Assembly: GCF_003333325.1 (NCBI RefSeq)
Contig: NZ_QOLC01000112.1
Span: 1-11,191, forward strand
Direction of reading: 5' to 3'
From: Candidatus Ulvibacter alkanivorans
GTDB taxonomy: Bacteria > Bacteroidota > Bacteroidia > Flavobacteriales > Flavobacteriaceae
Length of the DNA stretch: 11,191 bases
The notes under the pieces were generated by a model, which saw only the letters and a list, made by a program, of their open reading frames with translations, made no database searches and was not told where the DNA came from. Position 1 is the stretch's first letter, and every line of letters begins with the position of its first letter. Positions 1 to 5,654 of the stretch are shown here, one piece after another. The position numbers and the translations under genes are program-made.

Positions 1-303
1 CGTCAAATCGATGGAGATGTCGATGATGTCCTCTCTTTAGGTAACCTTTCTCAAAAGTGGCAAGCTTTTGGATGGGAAGTACTCGAAATGAATGGTCACG
101 ACTTCGATGAAATGAAGACAGTAATGGCGAAAGCACATTCTTTCATTGGAAACGGAAAACCAATCGTTATTATAATGACAACTGAAATGGGACAAGGTGT
201 AGATTACATGATGGGGACGCATAAGTGGCATGGAAATGCTCCGAACGCTGAACAATTAGAGTCTGCTTTGAATCAATTGGAAGAAACTTTAGGAGATTAC
301 TAA
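1..303 (+). CDS. Transketolase, N-terminal subunit (3' end only)
   Basis: Frame 1 is open from the first base to TAA at 301-303 and gives the last 100 residues of the thiamine-diphosphate-binding half of transketolase. Transketolase moves two-carbon ketol units between sugar phosphates in the cytoplasmic non-oxidative pentose phosphate pathway. Visible family features are the segment around WEVLEMNGHDFDEM, then GKPIVIIMTTEMGQGVDYM and the closing HKWHGNAPN, which match the end of the ThDP domain. The 5' part, including the GDG motif, lies outside the window. In Bacteroidota the enzyme is often encoded as two genes, and the partner half starts at 1653 here. An internal ATG at 88 is in frame but is not the start. 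The stop abuts the next ATG (TAAATG), so the downstream gene is co-transcribed and probably translationally coupled. Confidence 0.93.
   Translation, partial: RQIDGDVDDVLSLGNLSQKWQAFGWEVLEMNGHDFDEMKTVMAKAHSFIGNGKPIVIIMTTEMGQGVDYMMGTHKWHGNAPNAEQLESALNQLEETLGDY
291..295 (+). promoter_or_regulatory. Shine-Dalgarno-like AGGAG before the VWA gene
   Basis: AGGAG lies 8 nt before ATG 304, inside the last codons of the transketolase N-subunit gene. Most starts in this window have no such motif, as is usual in Bacteroidota, so this one supports the chosen start and a tight link between the two genes. It could be coincidental coding sequence. Confidence 0.4.
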
Positions 304-1656
304 ATGAAGAAAACACTCGCTATATTGCTCATCTTTCTAAGTTCATTTTCTTATGGACAAGAGCAAATGACGCGTATTCTTTTCATTCTGGATGCATCAA
401 ATAGTATGAATGCCCGCTGGGGAACTCAAACTCGAATCAATGCTGCCAAAGAATTACTTGCTAAAACAGTCGATGGTTTACGCGATGTTCCAAATTTAGA
501 AATTGGTCTGCGCGTTTATGGTCACCAATCACCAATTACAGCAACATTTCAGGATTGTAATGACACCAAGTTGGAAGTTCCATTTGGACCAGACAATTTT
601 ACTAGTGTCAAAAATCGAGTAAAATCAATCCAAGCAAAAGGAACCACACCAATTGCACGTTCACTTGAAGCAGCAGCTGGCGATTTTCCAGACAACACTT
701 CAAGAAACGTTATTATTCTCATTACAGATGGACTTGAAGCATGTGACAACGATCCTTGCGTAATTGCGAAGAAGTTGAAAGATAAAGGTGTTAATGTAAC
801 TCCATTCGTGATTGGTCTAGGAATGGATTTGTCTTACCTTGAAAAATTCCGTTGTATTGGAACGTATGAAGATGCTGAAACGCGAGAAGCCTTCGAACGA
901 GTACTTCAAAATGTCGTTCAAAAAGCACTTCTGAATACTACGGTGCAAATCAACTTGAACAATATTGCGGGTGCTCCAACTGAAACAGACGTTACCATGT
1001 TCCTATATGAAGCAGGAACGACGAATCTCAAATACACCTTTACGCATACTATTAATCGTTTCGGAAATCCCGACACACTGATTATTGATCCCGCACTTTC
1101 ATATGACCTTGTCGTAAACACGACTCCTAGGGTTATCAAGAAGAACATTGTAATAAAAAGAAACATTCACAATACAATTGAAGCCAACACCCCACAAGGT
1201 AATATTCGATTGCGTTACCTTAATGCAGCAAAACCCTATCAGATTGATGCTAGGATTATGCAGGAGGGCAGTACATCAACATTGAATGTTCAAAAAATAG
1301 GATCAAAGGATAAGTATTTAGTAGGAACGTACATGGTTGAAATTTTAACCTTGCCTCGAATTTATGTTACCGTAAATGTCGAGCAGAGTACAATCTCCGA
1401 CATCAACATAAAAGCCCCCGGTTTTTTCAAGTATGCAGGAATCAATAAAATCACTGGACAAATTTTCATGAAGAATGATAATGGGACATGGGATTGGGTA
1501 ACGAACATTGAAGATAAAAGTAGGACCGGCAAGATTCGATTACAGCCAGGAGAATACAGAATGGTATACCGTCAGATTGATTTAAAGTCATCGACATACA
1601 CCATGCAAAACGATTCTAGAATAAATTCCAACTCAACAACAACGATTAAGTTATGA
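304..1656 (+). CDS. Secreted von Willebrand factor type A domain protein
   Basis: A 450-aa protein with an N-terminal signal peptide (residues 1 to about 18, hydrophobic core ILLIFLSSF, likely cleavage near YG/Q) and no lipobox, so it is probably periplasmic or exported. Residues 24-205 form a VWA domain with a complete metal-ion-dependent adhesion site: D30-x-S32-x-S34, T114/T115 in the GTTP segment, and D142 in ITDG. Four cysteines (85, 147, 152, 184) could form disulfides after export. Residues 210-450 are β-rich and look like about three similar modules (TPQGNIRLR near 296, APGFFKYAG near 371), possibly Ig-like or carboxypeptidase-regulatory-like. VWA domains bind metal and mediate protein contacts; the partner here is unknown. 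The gene sits between the two transketolase halves with no gap upstream and a 4-nt ATGA overlap downstream. Its function is not recognised, and a direct part in transketolase activity is unlikely if it is exported. Confidence 0.9.
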   Translation: MKKTLAILLIFLSSFSYGQEQMTRILFILDASNSMNARWGTQTRINAAKELLAKTVDGLRDVPNLEIGLRVYGHQSPITATFQDCNDTKLEVPFGPDNFTSVKNRVKSIQAKGTTPIARSLEAAAGDFPDNTSRNVIILITDGLEACDNDPCVIAKKLKDKGVNVTPFVIGLGMDLSYLEKFRCIGTYEDAETREAFERVLQNVVQKALLNTTVQINLNNIAGAPTETDVTMFLYEAGTTNLKYTFTHTINRFGNPDTLIIDPALSYDLVVNTTPRVIKKNIVIKRNIHNTIEANTPQGNIRLRYLNAAKPYQIDARIMQEGSTSTLNVQKIGSKDKYLVGTYMVEILTLPRIYVTVNVEQSTISDINIKAPGFFKYAGINKITGQIFMKNDNGTWDWVTNIEDKSRTGKIRLQPGEYRMVYRQIDLKSSTYTMQNDSRINSNSTTTIKL

Positions 1657-2615
1657 CAACGAAAACAACATTCGAAGTACTAGGAAAGAAAGACACACGA
1701 TCTGGTTTTGGAGCCGGACTTACAGCCCTTGGAAAAACCAATAAAGATGTGGTGGCTCTTTGTGCCGATCTTACCGGTTCGTTGAAAATGGACGAATTTC
1801 AAGCAAATCATCCTGAACGATTTTTTCAGGTTGGGATCGCTGAAGCAAATATGATGGGTATCGCTGCCGGAATGACTATTGGTGGAAAAATCCCATTTAC
1901 CGGTACGTTTGCAAACTTTTCTACAGGTCGTGTTTATGACCAAATCCGACAGAGTATTGCCTATAGCGGTAAAAATGTAAAGATCTGCGCTTCGCATGCG
2001 GGCGTAACTCTGGGTGAAGATGGTGCAACGCATCAAATCTTGGAGGACATCGGGTTGATGAAAATGCTTCCTGGTATGACAGTGATCAACACTTGCGATT
2101 ACAATCAAACGAAAGCAGCAACCCTTGCTATAGCCGAACATAAAGGACCTGTGTATCTTCGCTTCGGAAGGCCTAAAGTAGCGAATTTCACTTCCGAAGA
2201 ACAAAAATTCGAAATTGGAAAAGCAGTAGTACTCCAAGAAGGAAAAGACGTAACCATTATCGCGACCGGACATCTTGTTTGGGAAGCCTTACAAGCGGCC
2301 AAAACATTGCATTCCGAAGGAATTGAAGCAGAAGTAATAAACATTCATACAATAAAACCATTGGATGAAGCTGCTATACTTAAAAGTGTAAGGAAAACCG
2401 GATGCGTCGTAACAGCCGAAGAACACAATTACCTTGGCGGCTTAGGAGAAAGTGTAGCTAGAACTTTAAGCACCAACGCACCTGCGCCACAAGAATTTGT
2501 CGCTACCCAAGACACCTTTGGGGAATCCGGAACGCCCGAGCAATTGATGGACAAATACGGATTGAATGCAAAAGCAATTGTCAATGCTACTAACAAAGTC
2601 CTTGGCAGAAAATAA
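1653..2615 (+). CDS. Transketolase, C-terminal subunit
   Basis: A 320-aa protein with the pyrimidine-binding and C-terminal domains of transketolase; it should pair with the N-terminal subunit to make the active cytoplasmic enzyme. The pyrimidine domain covers about residues 8-175. It includes FQVGIAEANMMG with E64, which matches the conserved Glu that activates the ThDP aminopyrimidine ring, and ASHAGVTLGEDGATHQ around 113-128. The C-terminal domain (about 190-312) contains VTIIATGHLVWEAL and the segment around TAEEHNYLGGLG (254-265). Length and order match split transketolases rather than DXP synthase, which is a single chain of about 600 residues. The ATG overlaps the stop of the VWA gene (ATGA at 1653-1656) with no clear Shine-Dalgarno sequence, suggesting termination-reinitiation coupling. 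A strong hairpin terminator follows 20 nt after the stop and ends the operon. Confidence 0.95.
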   Translation: MTTKTTFEVLGKKDTRSGFGAGLTALGKTNKDVVALCADLTGSLKMDEFQANHPERFFQVGIAEANMMGIAAGMTIGGKIPFTGTFANFSTGRVYDQIRQSIAYSGKNVKICASHAGVTLGEDGATHQILEDIGLMKMLPGMTVINTCDYNQTKAATLAIAEHKGPVYLRFGRPKVANFTSEEQKFEIGKAVVLQEGKDVTIIATGHLVWEALQAAKTLHSEGIEAEVINIHTIKPLDEAAILKSVRKTGCVVTAEEHNYLGGLGESVARTLSTNAPAPQEFVATQDTFGESGTPEQLMDKYGLNAKAIVNATNKVLGRK

Positions 2616-2635
2616 AACAAGTCATAGCCATTAAT

Positions 2636-2671
2636 AAAAAACCCCTAAACTATTACAGTTAGGGGTTTTTA
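2636..2671. terminator. Bidirectional intrinsic terminator
   Basis: The arm AAAAACCCCTAA (2637-2648) pairs with TTAGGGGTTTTT (2659-2670). One unpaired A (2649) and a further C2650-G2658 pair surround a 7-nt loop. The A tract on one side and T tract on the other make it work in both directions. It lies between the convergent transketolase C-subunit and FKBP lipoprotein genes, exactly where a shared terminator is expected. Confidence 0.9.
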
Positions 2672-2693
2672 GTTAATATGGAACTTATGATGA

Positions 2694-3599
2694 TTAACTA
2701 TCTGAATCCAGATAATCTGGTGTACCATCACCATCTACATCCGGAAAAGTGATCGTGCCATCCTCATTTATTTCAATCTCATTTCTAGTTAACCGTCCGT
2801 CGTTGTCATCGTCGTTATCGCTATAGTTAGGCAATCCATCCTCATCGGTATCGTCGTCCTCTTCCAATCCGTTATCATTAAGGTCCTCCATGATCGAAGG
2901 GATTCCGTCATTATCTTGATCTCCTTCTTCAACTTCATACAGTTGGATAGTAAAAATGATCTGTTCGTATGGTAAGATACCTGAAGCGGCCGGCGGATTG
3001 TTGAAGTATCCTAATCCGGAAGGAATAAATACAGCACCCACACCAAAGTCTTCAAAAGAAACACTTCCATCGGGATTATCGATTATGGCACCTGCACCGT
3101 TGAACTCGACCATGGCGTCTTGGAATCCGTTTACAGTACGAGTAAGATCGAAGCTCACCGGAATAACAGAACTATCGAATAATTCATTGTCTAATTTTCG
3201 TCCTTCGTAATTGGTCACAGCGATATCCGGGAAATTAGGAGACTCCCCTTCGCCTTGCACTACCTTTAAATAGTATAATTTATAGATTAGATCGGTTTCT
3301 ACCCTATCCTTCACCATTTTAAAATCCACTTGATCGATTAATGGAATTTTATCGGCATTTTCATCTGCAATCGTATCGAATCTAATTTTGAAATCGAAAT
3401 CACTTGTCGGATTTTCAAACTCTTCATAATTGTAGAAGTGAGTTTCTAAGTAGGTTTCAATTTCGGCTTGTGCAAAAATCGCTTCTTCTCCACGATCTCT
3501 TGGTGGTACTCTATTTGGGCCTTCATCGTCATTTTTACATGACGTAAAAACCACACTTACCATTAAGAGGGTAGTAAAAAGAATATTTAATTTTTTCAT
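2694..3599 (-). CDS. FKBP-type prolyl isomerase-like lipoprotein with acidic Ca-loop tail
   Basis: A 301-aa protein starting with a lipoprotein signal (MKK, hydrophobic core, VFTSC with Cys21 as the lipidation site). The residues after Cys21, KNDDE, resemble the lysine/acidic export signal of Flavobacteriia surface lipoproteins. Residues 40-107 are a helical-looking N-terminal region. Residues 108-223 are FKBP-like: a VTNYEGRKLDNELFDSS strand-loop, GFQDAM, FIPSGLGY, then LPYEQIIFTIQLYEV, in the order of the canonical FKBP fold. Residues 228-301 are very acidic and carry about five DxDxDG-type loops (DQDNDG, DLNDNG, DTDEDG, DNDDDNDG, DVDGDG), as in thrombospondin type 3 calcium-binding repeats. 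FKBPs speed up cis-trans isomerisation of prolyl bonds; whether this copy keeps activity is not certain. The gene is monocistronic, convergent with the transketolase operon and divergent from the Hsp15 gene. Confidence 0.88.
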   Translation of the reverse strand: MKKLNILFTTLLMVSVVFTSCKNDDEGPNRVPPRDRGEEAIFAQAEIETYLETHFYNYEEFENPTSDFDFKIRFDTIADENADKIPLIDQVDFKMVKDRVETDLIYKLYYLKVVQGEGESPNFPDIAVTNYEGRKLDNELFDSSVIPVSFDLTRTVNGFQDAMVEFNGAGAIIDNPDGSVSFEDFGVGAVFIPSGLGYFNNPPAASGILPYEQIIFTIQLYEVEEGDQDNDGIPSIMEDLNDNGLEEDDDTDEDGLPNYSDNDDDNDGRLTRNEIEINEDGTITFPDVDGDGTPDYLDSDS

Positions 3600-3608
3600 G
3601 TTTATTTT

Positions 3609-3644
3609 TTTGTGGGCGCAAGATACAATTTTCAGTTATTTTTG
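3609..3644 (+). promoter_or_regulatory. Candidate promoter for the Hsp15-like gene
   Basis: TATTTTTG at 3637-3644 fits the Bacteroidota -7 element TAnnTTTG exactly, with TTTG at 3609-3612 as a possible -33 element (24-nt spacer, slightly long). It would give a leader of about 25 nt before ATG 3678. On the opposite strand TATCTTG (3625 down to 3619) is a one-base-short -7 candidate for the divergent FKBP lipoprotein gene, without a clear -33 partner. Confidence 0.45.
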
Positions 3645-3677
3645 TTAACCACATAACGCAGTTTTTAAGCTAATTGT

Positions 3678-4052
3678 ATGCGAATTGACAAATATTTATG
3701 GTGTGTGCGCTACTACAAAACTCGTAGTTTGGCGACACAAGCCTGTAAAAAGGGATCGGTACGAGTTGACGATGTTTCGGTGAAACCGGCGCGTGATGTA
3801 TTTCCAGGCGACAGCATTACCCTACGAAAAAATCAGATCCACTACTCCTTAGAGGTGCTAGACCTACCCGAAAACCGTGTTGGCGCCAAGCTGGTAGATC
3901 TTTATAGAAAAGACACCACCCCTAAAGAAGCGTTTAATAATCAAGAGATGCTTAAATATGCTAAAAGCTATTATCGGAAAAAAGGAGTGGGCAGACCCAC
4001 CAAGAAAGATCGGAGAGACCTGGAAGATTTTACGAATACAGATACTGAATAA
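3678..4052 (+). CDS. Hsp15-like S4-domain RNA-binding protein
   Basis: A 124-aa basic protein starting MRIDKYLWCVRYYKTRSLA, the hallmark start of the Hsp15 (HslR) group. The S4 RNA-binding fold covers about residues 1-62 (CKKGSVRVDDVSVKPARDVFPGDSITL). The C-terminal part, with the positively charged YYRKKGVGRPTKKDRRDLEDF stretch (98-118), is typical of the family. In E. coli, Hsp15 binds 50S ribosomal subunits carrying a stalled nascent chain with peptidyl-tRNA and helps recycle them; the same role is inferred here. The start is fixed by the conserved N-terminus. The gene is followed after 37 nt by a phosphoribosyltransferase gene with its own promoter-like element, so an operon is possible but not required. 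Confidence 0.9.
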   Translation: MRIDKYLWCVRYYKTRSLATQACKKGSVRVDDVSVKPARDVFPGDSITLRKNQIHYSLEVLDLPENRVGAKLVDLYRKDTTPKEAFNNQEMLKYAKSYYRKKGVGRPTKKDRRDLEDFTNTDTE

Positions 4053-4065
4053 ACTGCACCTTTTC

Positions 4066-4073
4066 TATCTTTG
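4066..4073 (+). promoter_or_regulatory. Candidate -7 element for the phosphoribosyltransferase gene
   Basis: TATCTTTG matches TAnnTTTG exactly and lies 16 nt before ATG 4090. No convincing TTG is present at the -33 position (the nearest is CTG around 4045). The downstream gene may therefore have its own promoter, with a very short leader, in addition to readthrough from the Hsp15 gene. Confidence 0.4.
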
Positions 4074-4089
4074 AAAAAAACATCTCAAC

Positions 4090-4593
4090 ATGAGCCAAGG
4101 CGAAACCATCATTTTAACCCACAAGGAAATTGCACATAAGATTCGACGCATTGCTTATCAAGTATATGAGACCAATGTAGGCGAAACAGAAGTAGTAATT
4201 GCAGGAATTAAAACGAATGGTTTTATTCTGGCGAAAAAATTAAAAAAGGAGGTAGAAAAAATCTCAGATTTAAAAGTAACCTTGTGTGAAGTAATTATCG
4301 ACAAGAAGCAACCTACCAACGAAATCAAGACCTCTATTCCAGCTGAGTCCTATTCGAACAAATCATTGTTATTGGTGGATGATGTGTTACATTCGGGAAC
4401 AACTTTGATCTACGGCGTAAAACACTTTTTAAATGTACCGCTGCAGCAGTTCAAAACAGCCGTTTTGGTTGATAGGAACCACAAAAAATATCCTATAAAA
4501 GCCGACTTTAAAGGTATTTCGCTCTCCACTTCAATTAATGAGAATGTGGCTGTGATCTTCGAAAAGCAAAAAGCAAAGGCAATTCTAGAATAA
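4090..4593 (+). CDS. PyrR-like phosphoribosyltransferase
   Basis: A 167-aa type I phosphoribosyltransferase. The PRPP loop is LLLVDDVLHSGTT at 93-105, with the two adjacent acidic residues D97 and D98. The next part, AVLVDRNHKKYPIKADFKG (124-142), closely follows the corresponding segment of PyrR (bifunctional pyrimidine attenuator/uracil phosphoribosyltransferase), and the N-terminal AGIKTNGFILAKKL (38-51) matches PyrR's substrate-side segment. Such enzymes join a base to PRPP, releasing pyrophosphate. Bacteroidota have PyrR-like proteins outside pyr operons, and no pyr gene or attenuator leader is visible here, so the substrate and any RNA-binding role are open. The gene lies downstream of the Hsp15-like gene and its stop overlaps the convergent shikimate kinase gene by 9 bp. 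Confidence 0.85.
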   Translation: MSQGETIILTHKEIAHKIRRIAYQVYETNVGETEVVIAGIKTNGFILAKKLKKEVEKISDLKVTLCEVIIDKKQPTNEIKTSIPAESYSNKSLLLVDDVLHSGTTLIYGVKHFLNVPLQQFKTAVLVDRNHKKYPIKADFKGISLSTSINENVAVIFEKQKAKAILE

Positions 4594-5106
4594 GTGTGAA
4601 ACGATCGCCTTAACAACCTCTTGAACGTTCTTGTTGGTTGTATCGATCACCAGTGTTGCTTGATTGTAATAATAAGCACGCTCGAATAAGTGTTTCCTAA
4701 TAAAATCGGTAAGCAGTTCTTTTGTTTCAAGATGCGAAATCAACGGTCGTTTCGCACGTTCGTGGAACAGTCTACTAGTTAACGTATCAATATCGGTCTT
4801 TAAATAGATGGTGACGACCTTGTCTTTAGCGTTTAAAGCTTCCATACTGTTGTAATAGCAAGGCGTCCCACCGCCTGTAGCAAGCACAAAGTTGTTCTCG
4901 TTCTCGATGAGAGTGTGTAAATATTCGTTTTCTTTTCTTCGGAAATAGATCTCACCTTTCTTTGAGAACAAGGTCGAAATCGAACAGTTTTCTTGAGTTT
5001 CTATATACGCGTCAAGATCGATCGAATCGTATTGAAGTTTCTGCGCCAGTTGATTAGCTACGACCGATTTTCCACTTCCCATATATCCAATTAATATCAA
5101 TTTCAT
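4585..5106 (-). CDS. aroK: Shikimate kinase
   Basis: A 173-aa enzyme of the usual family length. It phosphorylates shikimate to shikimate 3-phosphate with ATP in the cytoplasmic chorismate (aromatic amino acid) pathway. Visible motifs are Walker A GYMGSGKS (7-14), the DLD pair D30/D32 and R57 in YFRRKE for shikimate binding, the GGG motif (78-80), the lid arginine R120 in AKRPLI, and R143 in FERAYY near the C-terminus. All key residues are present, so it should be active. Its TAG stop (4585-4587) lies inside the last codons of the convergent phosphoribosyltransferase gene, and no hairpin terminator separates them. Upstream it is divergent from the tRNA-Lys promoter. Confidence 0.96.
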   Translation of the reverse strand: MKLILIGYMGSGKSVVANQLAQKLQYDSIDLDAYIETQENCSISTLFSKKGEIYFRRKENEYLHTLIENENNFVLATGGGTPCYYNSMEALNAKDKVVTIYLKTDIDTLTSRLFHERAKRPLISHLETKELLTDFIRKHLFERAYYYNQATLVIDTTNKNVQEVVKAIVSHLF

Positions 5107-5156
5107 ACGACTTTAGTTTCTCGAGGTTCCTCTACAATACGAATTTAAAATTTTCT

Positions 5157-5164
5157 CAAATTTA
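5157..5164 (-). promoter_or_regulatory. Candidate -7 element for shikimate kinase
   Basis: On the minus strand, TAAATTTG (5164 down to 5157) fits TAnnTTTG and would give a leader of about 45 nt before the start at 5106. No TTG is seen at the expected -33 distance, and the surroundings are AT-rich, so this may be chance. Confidence 0.3.
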
Positions 5165-5176
5165 ATTTAAAATAGC

Positions 5177-5208
5177 TTTGAAAAATACATTAAATGATAG
5201 TATATTTG
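5177..5208 (+). promoter_or_regulatory. Promoter of the tRNA-Lys/tRNA-Leu unit
   Basis: TTTG at 5177-5180 and TATATTTG at 5201-5208 are separated by 20 nt. This is a near-ideal Bacteroidota sigma-ABfr-type promoter (TTTG, about 20 nt, TAnnTTTG). The predicted start near 5214 lies about 12 nt before the mature 5' end of tRNA-Lys, which fits a short leader removed by RNase P. Confidence 0.8.
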
Positions 5209-5225
5209 CACCCGCATTCAAGAAA

Positions 5226-5298
5226 GACTTGGTAGCTCAGTTGGTAGAGCACCTCCCTTTTAAGGAGGTGGTCCTGGGTTCGAGCCCCAGCCAAGTCA
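5226..5298 (+). tRNA. tRNA-Lys (anticodon TTT)
   Basis: The cloverleaf is complete. Acceptor GACTTGG (5226-5232) pairs with CCAAGTC (5291-5297). The D arm is at 5235-5250, the anticodon stem is CCTCC/GGAGG (5252-5256/5264-5268) with loop CTTTTAA, and anticodon TTT is at 5259-5261. The T stem is CTGGG/CCCAG with loop TTCGAGC. The discriminator is A5298; CCA is not encoded and must be added by the nucleotidyltransferase. Confidence 0.97.
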
Positions 5299-5299
5299 C

Positions 5300-5333
5300 A
5301 AAAAGTTAAGCCCAGCGGTTTAACTTTTTTTTT
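5300..5333 (+). terminator. Terminator-like hairpin between the two tRNAs
   Basis: AAAAAGTTAAGCC (5300-5312) pairs with GGTTTAACTTTTT (5317-5329) with one G-T wobble and the 4-nt loop CAGC. The T tract runs to 5333 (nine T). It has the form of an intrinsic terminator and fills the whole spacer between the tRNAs. Because tRNA-Leu starts on the very next base and has no promoter of its own, the hairpin may terminate only partly or may serve in processing. Confidence 0.65.
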
Positions 5334-5416
5334 ACCCGGGTGCTGGAATTGGTAGACAGGCATGGTTGAGGGCCATGTGTCCTTTGGGCGTGTGGGTTCA
5401 AGTCCCATCCCGGGTA
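5334..5416 (+). tRNA. tRNA-Leu (anticodon GAG)
   Basis: A class II tRNA of 83 nt. Acceptor ACCCGGG (5334-5340) pairs with CCCGGGT (5409-5415). The anticodon stem is CATGG/CCATG (5361-5365/5373-5377) with loop TTGAGGG, and anticodon GAG is at 5368-5370. A long variable arm spans roughly 5378-5391. The T stem is GTGGG/CCCAT (5392-5396/5404-5408) with one G-T pair and loop TTCAAGT. The discriminator is A5416; CCA is not encoded. The last 13 nt (5404-5416) are repeated twice downstream as the head of a tandem repeat. Confidence 0.95.
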
Positions 5417-5464
5417 CAACTTACTTCTCATAAAGCATTCAAAACTTTTATTAGCACAATTACA

Positions 5465-5524
5465 GCCCAAAGAATGGGCGTGGCGAGGTTTCAAAATGTG
5501 AGTTTTGAAAACGAGCCGTAAACC
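5465..5524 (+). other. Structured element in repeat unit 1 (possible ncRNA fold)
   Basis: Hairpin A: GCCC (5465-5468) pairs with GGGC (5476-5479). Hairpin B: TTTCAAAAT (5489-5497) pairs with GTTTTGAAA (5502-5510), with loop GTGA (GNRA class) and a closing U-G pair. Flanking GGC (5482-5484) can pair with GCC (5515-5517), and GGTTT (5487-5491) with AAACC (5520-5524). Because these two pairings cross, a pseudoknot is possible, although the second competes with the base of hairpin B. No T tract follows, so it does not look like a standard terminator. Its function is unknown. Confidence 0.5.
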
Positions 5525-5594
5525 CTAAAATATCCCATCCCGGGTACAACTTACTTCTCATAAAGCATTCAAAACTTTTAATAGTACAATTACA

Positions 5595-5654
5595 GCCCAA
5601 AGAATGGGCGTGGCGAGGTTTCAAAACGTGAGTTTTGAAAACGAGCCGTAAACC
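5595..5654 (+). other. Structured element in repeat unit 2 (possible ncRNA fold)
   Basis: This has the same fold as in unit 1, shifted by 130 nt: GCCC/GGGC (5595-5598/5606-5609) and TTTCAAAAC/GTTTTGAAA (5619-5627/5632-5640) around GTGA. Here the closing pair is C-G instead of U-G, so the single difference inside the stem keeps pairing. The flanking GGC/GCC and GGTTT/AAACC complements are also kept. Confidence 0.5.

Noticed and set aside
1680..2273. 197-residue minus-strand open frame inside the transketolase C-subunit gene
   Set aside because: It is fully covered by a gene with clear homology on the plus strand, has no recognisable domain, and is rich in Cys, Arg and Ser as expected of a shadow frame.
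1653..2615. 1-deoxy-D-xylulose-5-phosphate synthase
   Set aside because: DXP synthase is one chain of about 600 residues; here a separate N-terminal subunit gene is present and the motifs follow split transketolase.
2694..3599. Assignment of the FKBP lipoprotein as the gliding protein GldI
   Set aside because: GldI has no acidic calcium-repeat tail and no gliding genes are near; only the FKBP-like fold is shared.
5190..5494. Two minus-strand open frames (5190-5408 and 5306-5494)
   Set aside because: They are antisense translations of tRNA-Lys and tRNA-Leu, a common artefact in databases; the tRNA cloverleafs explain the sequence.
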